Part shown: positions 8,032 through 16,556 of the stretch, one piece after another
How the letters are laid out: each line of letters opens with the position of its first letter
Numbering within the stretch: the first letter of the stretch is position 1
Source: Paenibacillus sp. FSL R7-0337
GTDB taxonomy: Bacteria; Bacillota; Bacilli; Paenibacillales; Paenibacillaceae
Assembly (NCBI RefSeq): GCF_037969875.1
Contig: NZ_CP150218.1
Location: 3,844,001 to 3,908,000, forward strand
Length of the DNA: 64,000 bases
Reading direction: 5' to 3'
Program-made: the position numbers and the translations under genes
Notes under the pieces: generated by a model
The model's input: the letters and a program-made list of their open reading frames with translations, nothing else
The model's database searches: none
Told to the model about the DNA's origin: nothing

Positions 8032-10023
8032 CTATTCCTTAGCCAATGCCCCCGCAGCCGCATCCTCGCCGCCGAGCCGCCCGGAGGTGAAGGAGTAACC
8101 CAGTCCAACGCCGTTGCCTACATAGGTATCGTTGAATAGCACCCCTTCAGACTCTACGCCCACGGCATACAGTCCTTTGACTGGCAGACGCTTATCATTC
8201 AGCACCTGGAACTTGGTATTGACCAGCAGACCACCCACCGAACAGAGATTGTTGATCTCGGCAATAACGGCGTAATACGGTCCGCTGCTGCCCATAGGAA
8301 CCAGATATTCCTTCGCCTTGCCGAACTCCGTATCAGTGCCTGTCTTCGCTGCCTCCTCATAGAGCTTGAAATCAGCGGCAAACACCGCAGGGTCCATCCC
8401 TGCATTCTTCGCCAGTTCCTCCAGCGTATTGCCCTTAAAGCCGTCGCCGTTCGCTACCATGGATTCGAAGACTTTATCGGCATCCTTCCATGGCTGGTCC
8501 AGTGTGAACTTATCTTTATAAGAGGCATAGAATTCCGGCGGCATACCCGGTAGCTTAGGTGCCTGAAGCCCCTTCATTCCCTTGGTCTTAAGCGCATCCA
8601 GCTGCGCCTGTGAGACAATAACCAGATGATAAGCTCCGTTAAAAGCACTGGTATTCGCTGCCGCAACCGCCGTCAGCGTCGCCGCCTCATCTCTAAATCT
8701 CGCACCCGAAGGGCCGACATTCATCAGGGTTGGCAGGTAAGACAGCATCATTGGATAGCTGGCTTCAAACGGCTCGTACTGTGATTTCAGCTTGTCTGTA
8801 GCTCTGGCCAGCGTCTGGTGAAGCATCTGCCCGCCGAAGTTGTCCGGCACCTTCGCACCGATTTCCCAGGACATTTTGAGCCCTTCGCCGATGTTCTGCC
8901 CAAGCCCGCCGTTCACGCCTTCGAAGCCAAAAGCTTCCTTAACCATCTCTTTATTCCCGGCGTAACCGCCGGTAGCCATTACAACGCTAGCTCCTGAAAT
9001 TTCCAGGGTAGTTCCGTCAGACTTCTTGGCCACGACTCCGGTAACCTCTCCATTAGCGCCCGTCATCAGCTTCTGTGCAGTGGCCTCCGTGATCACCTGT
9101 CCGCCGCCCTTCTCTACGGATGCTGCAAGCATCTTGCGCAGCAGCTCCTGACGGGTCTCATAAGGAGGCAGCATATGGAGCTGTTCCCCGGCGAAGTTCA
9201 GGAAGGTGGTGGTATAGCCCTTGCCGGTCAGCCAGTCATAGGTCTCGCCCGACTTCGTGACGTACTGGCGGATCGCCGCCGCATCCACGCGCCAGTGGTT
9301 GTTCACGATCCAGTCAGCAATCTCCTTCTCGACTTCTACTTTCAGCCCGCTGCTTAGCGCGGCCGAGGAGTTGTAGAATTTACCCGCCCAGGACAGGTTG
9401 CTCGCGCCGCCGATCGTCGCTGTTTTCTCGATCAGAATGACCTTCGCGCCCTTATCCGCTGCGGATACCGCTGCCGATACACCCGAAGCACCTGCTCCCA
9501 CAACGACAACATCCGCCGACAGCTGCTCGGTCTTGCCTTCTCCCGATTTCACCACAGCCTTTGTTTTAAAAGCCTCCACATTCCCGCCCGCCTGCTTAAG
9601 CGCGTCCTCCACAGCGGTCAGAATCGCCTTGCTGGACTCGGACGCACCGCTGACGGCATCAATATTCAGGGTCTGGCCGGATAGAATCTCCTCCTTGACC
9701 TTGTTGATCGCCTCCACCCCGATTCCGGCGGTTTCGTTCTGGCTGACCACATGGATTCCGGTAATAACCGAATGATCGTCAAGAGTCACCTCAACCTGAA
9801 TCTTGCCGTCCTTGCCTTCAGCTTCTGCTTTATAGGTTCCCGCTTTGAAGTCTGCCGGTACAGCACTTGTATCCGCTGGCTGTGACGCCTGCGGTGAAGC
9901 GGACGGCTGCTCTGAAGCTGCCGGTGCGGCGGAATTGTTACCGCTGCAGCCGCTTAGGAGCGACAGGACCAATACCAGACATGCGGTGAATAGAAACACC
10001 TGTTTTGTTGCTTGCTTACGCAT
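8032..10023 (-). CDS. Lipoprotein flavocytochrome-c-type reductase: FMN-binding domain plus FAD_binding_2 domain
   Basis: 663 residues from ATG 10023 with a GGGGGAGAAATT ribosome binding site; the longer upstream frame runs through the promoter and was rejected. Residues 1-26 form a lipoprotein signal (LLSGC, Cys26). A Ser/Pro/Ala linker is followed by an FMN-binding domain (about 55-140) with the flavinylation-type motif DAVSGASESSKAIL, carrying Ser where Thr is usual. From about residue 165 a fumarate-reductase-like FAD domain starts with VVVVGAGASGVSAAVSAADKGA and continues with TIGGASNLS, GPSGARFRDE and a GNGVGLGYSFTSGR C-terminal block. Relatives reduce fumarate, urocanate or similar enoates at the outer face of the membrane; the substrate here is unknown. 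No heme c motif. A MerR gene lies upstream. Confidence 0.9.
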   Translation of the reverse strand: MRKQATKQVFLFTACLVLVLSLLSGCSGNNSAAPAASEQPSASPQASQPADTSAVPADFKAGTYKAEAEGKDGKIQVEVTLDDHSVITGIHVVSQNETAGIGVEAINKVKEEILSGQTLNIDAVSGASESSKAILTAVEDALKQAGGNVEAFKTKAVVKSGEGKTEQLSADVVVVGAGASGVSAAVSAADKGAKVILIEKTATIGGASNLSWAGKFYNSSAALSSGLKVEVEKEIADWIVNNHWRVDAAAIRQYVTKSGETYDWLTGKGYTTTFLNFAGEQLHMLPPYETRQELLRKMLAASVEKGGGQVITEATAQKLMTGANGEVTGVVAKKSDGTTLEISGASVVMATGGYAGNKEMVKEAFGFEGVNGGLGQNIGEGLKMSWEIGAKVPDNFGGQMLHQTLARATDKLKSQYEPFEASYPMMLSYLPTLMNVGPSGARFRDEAATLTAVAAANTSAFNGAYHLVIVSQAQLDALKTKGMKGLQAPKLPGMPPEFYASYKDKFTLDQPWKDADKVFESMVANGDGFKGNTLEELAKNAGMDPAVFAADFKLYEEAAKTGTDTEFGKAKEYLVPMGSSGPYYAVIAEINNLCSVGGLLVNTKFQVLNDKRLPVKGLYAVGVESEGVLFNDTYVGNGVGLGYSFTSGRLGGEDAAAGALAKE

Positions 10024-10093
10024 CAATTTCTCCCCCTGTGTGGTTAATGCAGCCCCGTTTCTCTCTCTATTAGGACTGCTGACTACCGCACAC

Positions 10094-10124
10094 AGTGTAA
10101 ACCTTGGTACAGTACCAAGGTCAA
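10094..10124 (-). promoter_or_regulatory. MerR-type promoter/operator with 19-bp spacer
   Basis: On the minus strand -35 TTGACC (10119-10124) and -10 TACACT (10094-10099) are exactly 19 bp apart, 2 bp more than the sigma-A optimum. The spacer is filled by a perfect inverted repeat with 10-bp arms (ACCTTGGTAC and its complement, 10101-10121). This is the classical design by which MerR proteins twist an overlong promoter into activity. The flavocytochrome gene starts 70 bp downstream, and the adjacent MerR gene is the obvious regulator. Confidence 0.85.
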
Positions 10125-10164
10125 TGAACAATATGTGAATCTTTTCTCAAAGTAGGGCGGACGC

Positions 10165-10986
10165 TTACTCCCCTTCTACCGGAATATTAATCTCCAGATA
10201 CGTCTTGCTGCCGTTACCCGTGCGCTCGGTGAACAGAATTTTACCGCTGATATCCCCGCTAATCTTATAATTCCTTGCTTCCACATACTCCAGCATGAAC
10301 CCGAAGGCTCCCCGCTCCAGGTAATCCTCGTGGCCGCTGACAATAACGGCAGAGATGCAGGTCGCCGGCTCCAGAACCTCCACACTGTCGTTCAGGCTAA
10401 CGCCAAGCTTCACCTGATCCTCCGCAAGCAGGCCAAGTCCCCAGCTATACTCCAGATCCCCTAGTCCACAGACGCATTCGCCTGCCTTATTCTCAACCCG
10501 GAAGGAGTAGAAGGTGAACGGCAGCAGCTCCATCCACGCCTGGACCGTGTCTTTGAGCTCCTCCTTGTGCAGCAAATGATTCTTGTTCGTCTGCTGAATC
10601 CGGTACATGCCCGGCACCTGCTTCATCTTGCACGTATATAGGGATGCGCTGACCTGCATCAGCTCCGCCTGAATCTCCTGAATCTTGCCGAGCAGCAGCG
10701 TGCTGCGCCGGATCTCCTCCTCCAGCTGCATACCCGCAGCGGCAATCGACTCCATCACTTGCTCACACGGCGCGTCCTTAATCAGCCCGGCCACATCCTG
10801 AAGCGGAATCTGCATGCTCCGGTACCATCTGCTCGTCAATAGATTCCGTGCATCCAGATCGTCGAAATACCTGTAGTTATTATGATGATCCTTCATCGGC
10901 CGGACAATATCATGTTTCTCATATAAGCGCAGTGTATCTGCCGTCACTCCAAGAATGGATGCAAATTCACCGATCGAATACTTCAT
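10165..10986 (-). CDS. MerR-family transcriptional activator with effector-binding domain
   Basis: 273 residues. The N-terminal winged helix is canonical: MKYSIGEFASILGVTADTLRLYEKHDIVRP, then NNYRYFDDLDARNLL. A helical linker (about 80-130) leads to a C-terminal domain that looks like a GyrI/AraC-E effector-binding fold (YSFRVENKAGECVCGLGDLEYSWG; ERGAFGFMLEYVEARNYKISGDISG). The effector is therefore likely a small organic molecule, not a metal; no clustered Cys pair is present. It sits immediately upstream of the flavocytochrome gene on the same strand with a MerR operator between them. Confidence 0.9.
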   Translation of the reverse strand: MKYSIGEFASILGVTADTLRLYEKHDIVRPMKDHHNNYRYFDDLDARNLLTSRWYRSMQIPLQDVAGLIKDAPCEQVMESIAAAGMQLEEEIRRSTLLLGKIQEIQAELMQVSASLYTCKMKQVPGMYRIQQTNKNHLLHKEELKDTVQAWMELLPFTFYSFRVENKAGECVCGLGDLEYSWGLGLLAEDQVKLGVSLNDSVEVLEPATCISAVIVSGHEDYLERGAFGFMLEYVEARNYKISGDISGKILFTERTGNGSKTYLEINIPVEGE

Positions 10987-11191
10987 CAGCAGCCCCCCAG
11001 CTTACTTGATCACATACGCTCATGCTTGTCGTTCATGTAGTTAATGATAGAGGGTTTGGCCGGGAGACATTGTGGACTATGTCACACAGCTTCTGCCGGA
11101 GGACCGGGAAGAGCTTTTCCTGTCGCAGGTGACGGCGGTATGGTCTATACTTGACAGATACGGAAGAAACTGACGAACGGAGGCGGCTGTC

Positions 11192-12295
11192 ATGCCCGCA
11201 CAGCTAACAGACAAGGTCGCTGGCCTACCCTTGACGCCTGGCGTATACCTGATGAAGGACGGCCTGGGTCATGTGATTTATGTCGGTAAGGCGAAGCAGC
11301 TGAGGAAGCGGGTCCAGTCTTATTTTTATAATAATAAGGGACATTCGCCCAAGGTGAAGCAGCTGGTTAAGCATATACGCGATCTGGACTACCGGCTGAC
11401 CGATACGGAGCTGGAGGCCTTCATGCTGGAATGCCAGCTGATCAAAGAGATCAAGCCGATGTATAACCGCAAAATGAAAAACCCGCTCGCCTACAGCTAT
11501 ATTTCCATTGTGGATAAGGCGCCTTACCGGCAGATTGAGATTGGCTACGAGCCAAGTACAGAGGCGGGCAGCCTCGTATATGGCCCTTATACCAGCCGGA
11601 GTACGGTGGAGAGAGCTGTGCTGGGCATCAAGGAATCACAGCGCATTCTGTGCAGCAGCCCTCATTCCCGCAGCTCCCGCTGCCTGAACCATTCGCTGGG
11701 CTTATGCATCGGCATGTGCGGGGGCGGGGAGGCTGCTGTGGCACAGTATGAAGCCGTCATAGACGGGATAATCTGCTTACTGGAAGGCAAAGACAGCGTG
11801 ATTGTGGCCGGACTGGAAGCCCGGATGGAGGACGCTGCGTTGCGGTTCGACTTCGAGACCGCCGCCAAATTCCGCGATTATCTGGGGGCCGTCCATTCGC
11901 TGCTGCAGAAGGAGCAGGTGATTGAATTCACCGGAGCGAACAAGAATATTATCGTGCTGGAGCCAGTGGACGATCAGTCCCATAAGCTGATCCTTATCAA
12001 GGGCAGCGTGATCCTCTACCGCACCCTGCTGGCAAGAGACGCGCTGAACGAAGGGCAGCTCACCGGGAGGATCGCTGCATCCGCCCGGGAGGTCTTTCGC
12101 AGCAGCAGCCAGACCGCCGCTACGGAAGAGATGAGCCGCCACAAGATCGACGAGGCCCAGATCATCTACAGCTACCTGAAGAGCAGCTCCAGCCATTATC
12201 TGCTCGTCCCGCCGGAGTGGCTGGACGATGAGGGTGTGACGGGGTTAGAGGAAGGGATAGCGGAACTGGTTCAGTCCTCTGTCTTGGATATGTAG
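11192..12295 (+). CDS. Short UvrC paralog (Cho-like): GIY-YIG plus UVR domain, no C-terminal nuclease/HhH
   Basis: 367 residues against about 600 for true UvrC. Residues 14-95 are a full GIY-YIG nuclease: GVYLMKDGLGHVIYVGKAKQLRKRVQSYF, with downstream Glu in ECQLIKEIKPMYN. A UvrB-interacting UVR segment (LEARMEDAALRFDFETAAKFRDYLGAVHSLL) lies near 208-240. The remaining 125 residues resemble the start of the UvrC central region, but the RNase H-like catalytic part and HhH motifs are absent. It could make the 3' incision only, as known for E. coli Cho. GGAGGCGGCTGTC precedes the ATG. Its divergent neighbour is the MerR gene. Confidence 0.85.
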   Translation: MPAQLTDKVAGLPLTPGVYLMKDGLGHVIYVGKAKQLRKRVQSYFYNNKGHSPKVKQLVKHIRDLDYRLTDTELEAFMLECQLIKEIKPMYNRKMKNPLAYSYISIVDKAPYRQIEIGYEPSTEAGSLVYGPYTSRSTVERAVLGIKESQRILCSSPHSRSSRCLNHSLGLCIGMCGGGEAAVAQYEAVIDGIICLLEGKDSVIVAGLEARMEDAALRFDFETAAKFRDYLGAVHSLLQKEQVIEFTGANKNIIVLEPVDDQSHKLILIKGSVILYRTLLARDALNEGQLTGRIAASAREVFRSSSQTAATEEMSRHKIDEAQIIYSYLKSSSSHYLLVPPEWLDDEGVTGLEEGIAELVQSSVLDM

Positions 12296-12390
12296 CAATT
12301 GATTATAGAGAAACTCTACCATCAGCCCCCTGATGAATCATGTCATAATTGTATGATCGTTGACGATTCATTGAATACAGGAGGACATTG

Positions 12391-13218
12391 ATGAACATAC
12401 AGATTATTCATCCGGAAGCAGACCAGTATGGGAACAGCAGAGAGAATATCTTCATTGCTTTGGGTGAGCAAGGAGATTACCTGGGCAGTGCCTATACTTA
12501 TCCGGCGATCAATCATCACCAGACACCGGACACCCCGTATCTGATCTATATAAGCGTTGACCCCGCTGAACATTCGGATGAAATTGCACAGCAGGAAGTT
12601 AGCCGGGAGCTGTTTAACCAAGTGCTGATCCGGGCGAGAGAGCTGCGGGCATTACGGCCGGATTTAACCGCCAGAATCTACGGCGAATTCCAAGCAGACC
12701 AGAAGCAGCGTGACTTTTACATAGGGACCGAGTTCGAAGCGGATTACAGCATAATTATGGAGGCCTCTATTGCGGAAGGCTTCACTTACAACCTGCCGGA
12801 AGAGATAACCGTCCAGCCGGAGGACCTTCATTCAGCGGACAGACGGATAGTCTACAAAGAGCGTTACGATACCATATTCATCACCCCGCTCAATCTGGAC
12901 ACACTTGCAGAGCAAGGCAGACATCCCCATTTCCACAATCTTTCATTTGGGCGGGACGGCAGGCTGCTGGGAGGCTGTACCTTTTGGGCGGCAGATGGCT
13001 ACGGTTATATTGAAACGCTCTATGTTATGCCAGAAGCCCGGGGAACCGGCATTGCCAAGGTGATCATAAATTATATTTTTGATTATTTCTTGGCAAATGG
13101 GATGAATCTGATCAGACTTGAGGTCTGGGAGCTGAACACCCGCGCAGTAGCACTCTACCGGTCCTTAGGATTCACTAGGGTGGAGCAGAAAACTATGTTT
13201 CCCGGGATCACCTTGTAG
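12391..13218 (+). CDS. Tandem-GNAT acetyltransferase
   Basis: 275 residues. AGGAGG at 12379-12384 is 6 bp from ATG 12391; a TTG three bases earlier is too close to it. The C-terminal half (about 165-275) is a complete GNAT domain: GYIETLYVMPEARGTGIAKVIINYIFDYF carries the acetyl-CoA pyrophosphate loop (ARGTGIA), and NTRAVALYRSLGF the final strand and helix. The N-terminal half looks like a degenerate GNAT without a clear CoA loop. Acceptor substrate unknown. Confidence 0.8.
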   Translation: MNIQIIHPEADQYGNSRENIFIALGEQGDYLGSAYTYPAINHHQTPDTPYLIYISVDPAEHSDEIAQQEVSRELFNQVLIRARELRALRPDLTARIYGEFQADQKQRDFYIGTEFEADYSIIMEASIAEGFTYNLPEEITVQPEDLHSADRRIVYKERYDTIFITPLNLDTLAEQGRHPHFHNLSFGRDGRLLGGCTFWAADGYGYIETLYVMPEARGTGIAKVIINYIFDYFLANGMNLIRLEVWELNTRAVALYRSLGFTRVEQKTMFPGITL

Positions 13219-13220
13219 GC

Positions 13221-13262
13221 ACATTGCGGCAGGCTGTATTACTCTTAATACACCGCCTGCGG
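13221..13262. terminator. Bidirectional hairpin between convergent genes
   Basis: Interrupted inverted repeat (GCAGGC-GTATT / AATAC-GCCTGC) between the stop of the GNAT gene and the end of the convergent hydrolase gene, whose last codons it includes. No long T run, so terminator activity is uncertain. Confidence 0.4.
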
Positions 13263-14480
13263 CGCAAACGGCCCGGTGCCTTTTAACGTATAGTCGTAGA
13301 ATTCAAGAATCAGCCTATTCATCGTCTCAATACAGTAATACTTATCGATATCCGCCCGTCCGTGTTGAAGCACATTGGCAAGGATCGGGGAGAACAGCGG
13401 CAGATCGGTCAGGCTTAAGTGCTTGGCTCCCTCAAAATGAACGGTATACGCGTCCTTGAAGTTCGGATTGGCAGTGTTATTCGCTGCGTAAGCCGAGTTC
13501 TTCCCGAGCTGTCTCCACACATCGTCCGTGTATAGGTTCAGCAGCTGTACGCGGTAGGGCTCATTAGTGGCAGCCAGATCATTGATCTTCCGGTCATAAA
13601 CCAGCTCGGTGAAGAACGGGGCATCCAGATTCACAACAGCATCCACATCGCTGCGCTCCCGGCCAAGCGCGACGCTTGCCGCACCACCCATAGAGTGGCC
13701 GATTACGCCAATGTGCTCCGTATCTATCCGTTGGTACACGGGGTCTCCGCTACTGGCGGCTTTCTCCAGGATATGATCGATTACCAGATTCATATCCCCG
13801 GTGCGCAGCTTCATCCATTTACGCGTAAGGCCATACAGCTCTTCTACGGTGTATACTCCGTCCTTATTGGAATCGTTAACCTCCCGCATATATTCTGCAT
13901 TAACCATAGTGACCTTCCCGTCCACACCCTGTGTATAAAAAGAATGGTAAGGATGATCGATGGATACCACAACATAGCCGTGACTGGCCAGCTCCGTGAA
14001 GGTTGAAGCGTTGCTCTCTCTAACCCCGAAGGCTCCATGAGAAAAGACGATCAGCGGATACGTGCCCTCCGCATGGCCCGGATACCAAAATTCCACATTC
14101 ACCCGCCGGTGCTCCCCCGTATCTGTAAACTCCTCTACTCGGATAGGGTCTGTATAGGTGTATACAGCCGTACTGACTTCATACTCCCCGGTCACTTCAG
14201 GTGCACGGTACTGCGGGAATAGAATAGGAGGGATAAGTGCGATTAGCAGCGCCACAGCGGTTAGCAGCCTTTTCCACACCCGGGTTGAACGCCTGAACGG
14301 TCTCACGTCTGTCTTCTTGCGGATCAGATCCACCGAGCCTTTCAGCGCAAAAATAAACAGTAATACCGCCAGTAATACCCAACTGAAGCTCCAATCGATA
14401 ACGGGGGACCATGTCAGAATAACGAAAACGATAAACAGGGTAATTCTAATCCAGCTTATGAGCTTAATGCGGCTGTGCAT
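13245..14480 (-). CDS. Membrane-anchored alpha/beta hydrolase (PAF-acetylhydrolase/dienelactone hydrolase type)
   Basis: 411 residues from ATG 14480, chosen because AAAAGGAGAATCCCT precedes it. Three hydrophobic segments occupy residues about 8-105, then an extracellular or cytosolic hydrolase domain begins. YPLIVFSHGAFG is the oxyanion strand, HIGVIGHSMGGAASVAL the nucleophile elbow (Ser in GHSMGG), and GAKHLSLTDL supplies a likely catalytic His. An Asp-rich EF-hand-like loop (NDSNKDGVYTVEEL) sits between strand and nucleophile and may bind calcium. Probable ester or lipid hydrolase; substrate unknown. Confidence 0.85.
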   Translation of the reverse strand: MHSRIKLISWIRITLFIVFVILTWSPVIDWSFSWVLLAVLLFIFALKGSVDLIRKKTDVRPFRRSTRVWKRLLTAVALLIALIPPILFPQYRAPEVTGEYEVSTAVYTYTDPIRVEEFTDTGEHRRVNVEFWYPGHAEGTYPLIVFSHGAFGVRESNASTFTELASHGYVVVSIDHPYHSFYTQGVDGKVTMVNAEYMREVNDSNKDGVYTVEELYGLTRKWMKLRTGDMNLVIDHILEKAASSGDPVYQRIDTEHIGVIGHSMGGAASVALGRERSDVDAVVNLDAPFFTELVYDRKINDLAATNEPYRVQLLNLYTDDVWRQLGKNSAYAANNTANPNFKDAYTVHFEGAKHLSLTDLPLFSPILANVLQHGRADIDKYYCIETMNRLILEFYDYTLKGTGPFAPQAVY

Positions 14481-14619
14481 AGGGATTCTCCTTTTCGCGT
14501 CAGATGATGATCTCATCATAAAAAACTGCGAAAAGGGTGTATACCCATTTACGGTAAGCTGTAGCTACAGGGCAATAAGATGCACAAAATCACCATTAAG
14601 TGGGTAGTTAACTGCATGA

Positions 14620-15054
14620 TTACTCGCGGACCTCCTGCTTCACCGCCCTCAGTCTCTCATTAATCTGCTCCGCTTCCTTCTTATCCTTCTCATAGGACAG
14701 CAGACGGACAATGGCATAGACTACAGCGATTTGCAGGGCAAACAGAAGTGCAGCGGACACACTGGCCACAGCTCCAATCAGGCTGGCAAGGGTGATGAGC
14801 AGGAGCTCCAGCAGGAGAAAATGAATAACGATCCTAACACGCATCGCCCGCTCGCTCACCCCGTCAGGAACGTACAACATCAAGCCTGTCAATGCTCCAA
14901 GCAGGGAGAAGCCCATAATCGTATAGATGGATATCAGGTCAAAGGCGAGTTCCGGGATAAAAATCTGCCGCAGCACCGCAATGATTATGATGATGGATGC
15001 GAAGATAACCAGAAAATCGCGGATGATGTCTTTGGCAACCTCTGAACGCTTCAT
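14620..15054 (-). CDS. DUF3021-family membrane protein
   Basis: 144 residues with four TM helices (about 13-30, 38-62, 74-95, 98-118) and a charged C-terminal tail. GGGGGATTACAGC precedes the ATG. It lies 14 bp after the stop of the LytTR gene, the usual partner: LytTR-only regulators with DUF3021 proteins form small two-gene units in which the membrane protein is thought to restrain the regulator. No receiver or kinase is nearby. Confidence 0.85.
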   Translation of the reverse strand: MKRSEVAKDIIRDFLVIFASIIIIIAVLRQIFIPELAFDLISIYTIMGFSLLGALTGLMLYVPDGVSERAMRVRIVIHFLLLELLLITLASLIGAVASVSAALLFALQIAVVYAIVRLLSYEKDKKEAEQINERLRAVKQEVRE

Positions 15055-15068
15055 GCTGTAATCCCCCT

Positions 15069-15506
15069 TTATAATCCAAGTCTTTGTTTCAGTACGGGCA
15101 CATACTGTCTTGAAATGACTACACGTTCCCCATTATCAAGCAGAGCTGTGAACCGGCCGCTGAGGGATGGACGCACGCTCTCAATCTTGGCGATATTCAG
15201 AATCGTGGATTTGGAGGCGCGAAAACAGTTCTTGTCCCGGCACAGTGCCTCCAGTTCATACAGCTTCTGCTTCACTTCATACACCTGGTTCTCGCTGTAG
15301 ACGAATACTTTACCGTCCACGGCTTCGAAATAATAGACATCACTGAGCTTGATGCGGCTGACCCGCTCTTCCTGTACCCCCAGGAGGACAAGAGTCTCTG
15401 CCTTAAGCTTATGTACAATCTGACTGATCTCATCAGTTGCTTCATAGCATCTGATGATGATTTCCTCTTGCTGCTCCCTGCTAATATGTTCGATAAAAAT
15501 TCGGAT
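15069..15506 (-). CDS. LytTR-domain DNA-binding regulator with apparent non-AUG start
   Basis: 145 residues if started at the ATC at 15504-15506, or 143 from ATT 15498-15500. The frame opens after a TGA at 15525-15527 and contains no ATG, GTG or TTG until a GTG at 15320, which would remove about 60 residues including the conserved N-terminal strand region (IEHISREQQEEIIIRC). AGGTGATCC lies 4-10 bp ahead of the two ATH codons. The C-terminal LytTR domain is complete: VSRIKLSDVYYFEAVDGKVF, KLYELEALCRDKNCFRASKSTILN, RFTALLDNGERVVISRQYV. Length from ATC equals the usual family length. Either a genuine rare start or a base error; the domain call is firm, the start is not. Confidence 0.75.
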   Translation of the reverse strand: MRIFIEHISREQQEEIIIRCYEATDEISQIVHKLKAETLVLLGVQEERVSRIKLSDVYYFEAVDGKVFVYSENQVYEVKQKLYELEALCRDKNCFRASKSTILNIAKIESVRPSLSGRFTALLDNGERVVISRQYVPVLKQRLGL

Positions 15507-15608
15507 AGGATCACCTGCGATAATTCAGATTTGAAGGTCTGTTGCCTAATTAATGTACATGATACGGGAACCGCTCCCATACGACAAATATAACTACTAC
15601 ACAGGTAC

Positions 15609-15709
15609 GCCAAGTGGAAACGGCTTTGCCGTCCTTTTAAAGGACGGTACCGTTTCAGCGAGAAATAGAAGGATAACTTATCGTGTGAAACATATAAATT
15701 CTATTTCAA
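15609..15709. repeat. Interspersed hairpin repeat, copy A
   Basis: About 100 bp closely matching a second copy at 31580-31682 in the same orientation. The first half is a strong hairpin (GAAACGG...CCGTCCTTT / AAAGGACGG...CCGTTTC); the second half (AGCGAGAAATAGAAGGATAA...TTATCGTGTG) is nearly identical between copies. No ORF. It lies between the LytTR gene and the ABC operon terminator. Probably a MITE or REP-like element. Confidence 0.75.
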
Positions 15710-15748
15710 AAAAGGCTGCCCTCCGGTTGGACCGGTCGGACAGCCTTA
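15707..15748 (-). terminator. Terminator of the siderophore ABC operon
   Basis: On the minus strand AAGGCTGTCCGACCGG and CCGGAGGGCAGCCTT form an interrupted stem followed by six to seven T residues, 8 bp after the stop of the ATPase gene. Confidence 0.85.
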
Positions 15749-15755
15749 TATAAAC

Positions 15756-16556
15756 TTAGTTGTTATGATACCGCCCTCTGGGCACGACCAGCGGGGAACC
15801 GGAGACAGGGTCAGGAATGACTGTGCATTCCAGTCCGAAGATCTCTTTGACCCGCAGGCTTGTGATAACCTCTGCGGGCGCACCTTCCGCGACCAGCCTG
15901 CCGGAATGCAGTGCAAAGATATGGTCGGCATACCGGGCGGACAGGTTAATATCATGCAGCACCATGACAATGGTGGTTCCGTGCTTGCGGTTCAGATCGG
16001 TGAGCAGGTCCAGGATCTCCACCTGATAGGTGATATCCAGGAAGGTGGTCGGCTCATCCAGGAACAGGATATCGGTCTGCTGGGCCAGGGCCATTGCAAT
16101 CCAGACCCGCTGCTGCTGGCCGCCGGACAGCTCATCAATATTACGGTTAGCGAATTCGGTAATATTCATAATCTCCATCGCTTCGGCCACAGCCTCGTAA
16201 TCCTTCCTGGACCAGCCGCCCAGCAGCGACTGGTGCGGAAATCTGCCGCGTCCCACCAGGTCGGCAACCGATATCCCTTCCGGCACAATCGGAGATTGCG
16301 GCAGCAGTCCGATCACCCGGGCCAGCGCTTTGGCTGGAATCTGCGAGATCGGCTTGCCGTCCAGCGTCACCTGGCCTGCGGTATGCTTGATCAGCCTAGC
16401 CATGGTTTTGAGCAGGGTGGATTTCCCGCAGCCGTTGGAGCCGATAATCACACTGATCTGATGATCCGGGATCACCAGGTCTATCCCATGAATAATTGTC
16501 TTATTCTCATAGCCCGCTATCAACTGCTCAGCTCCAAACACATGTGCCTTGTTCAT
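15756..16556 (-). CDS. Fe(III)-siderophore ABC transporter ATP-binding protein (FecE/FhuC type)
   Basis: 266 residues. Walker A is IGSNGCGKST (about 37-46), the signature is LSGGQQQR, Walker B is DILFLDEPT, and the switch His is in VLHDINLSARYADH. The whole follows the FecE/FhuC subfamily closely. It is the last gene of a four-gene operon, overlapping the preceding permease by one base (TAATG), and probably energises the two FecCD permeases on the cytosolic side. Confidence 0.95.
   Translation of the reverse strand: MNKAHVFGAEQLIAGYENKTIIHGIDLVIPDHQISVIIGSNGCGKSTLLKTMARLIKHTAGQVTLDGKPISQIPAKALARVIGLLPQSPIVPEGISVADLVGRGRFPHQSLLGGWSRKDYEAVAEAMEIMNITEFANRNIDELSGGQQQRVWIAMALAQQTDILFLDEPTTFLDITYQVEILDLLTDLNRKHGTTIVMVLHDINLSARYADHIFALHSGRLVAEGAPAEVITSLRVKEIFGLECTVIPDPVSGSPLVVPRGRYHNN

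Noticed and set aside
10023..10131. Longer start of the flavocytochrome at 10131
   Set aside because: It would be translated from inside the MerR promoter; the ATG at 10023 opens a lipoprotein signal and has a GGGGGAG site.
15272..15613. 113-codon minus-strand ORF covering the LytTR N-terminus in another frame
   Set aside because: The LytTR frame has the conserved family sequence over the overlap, while this ORF is Ser/Arg-rich and has no domain.
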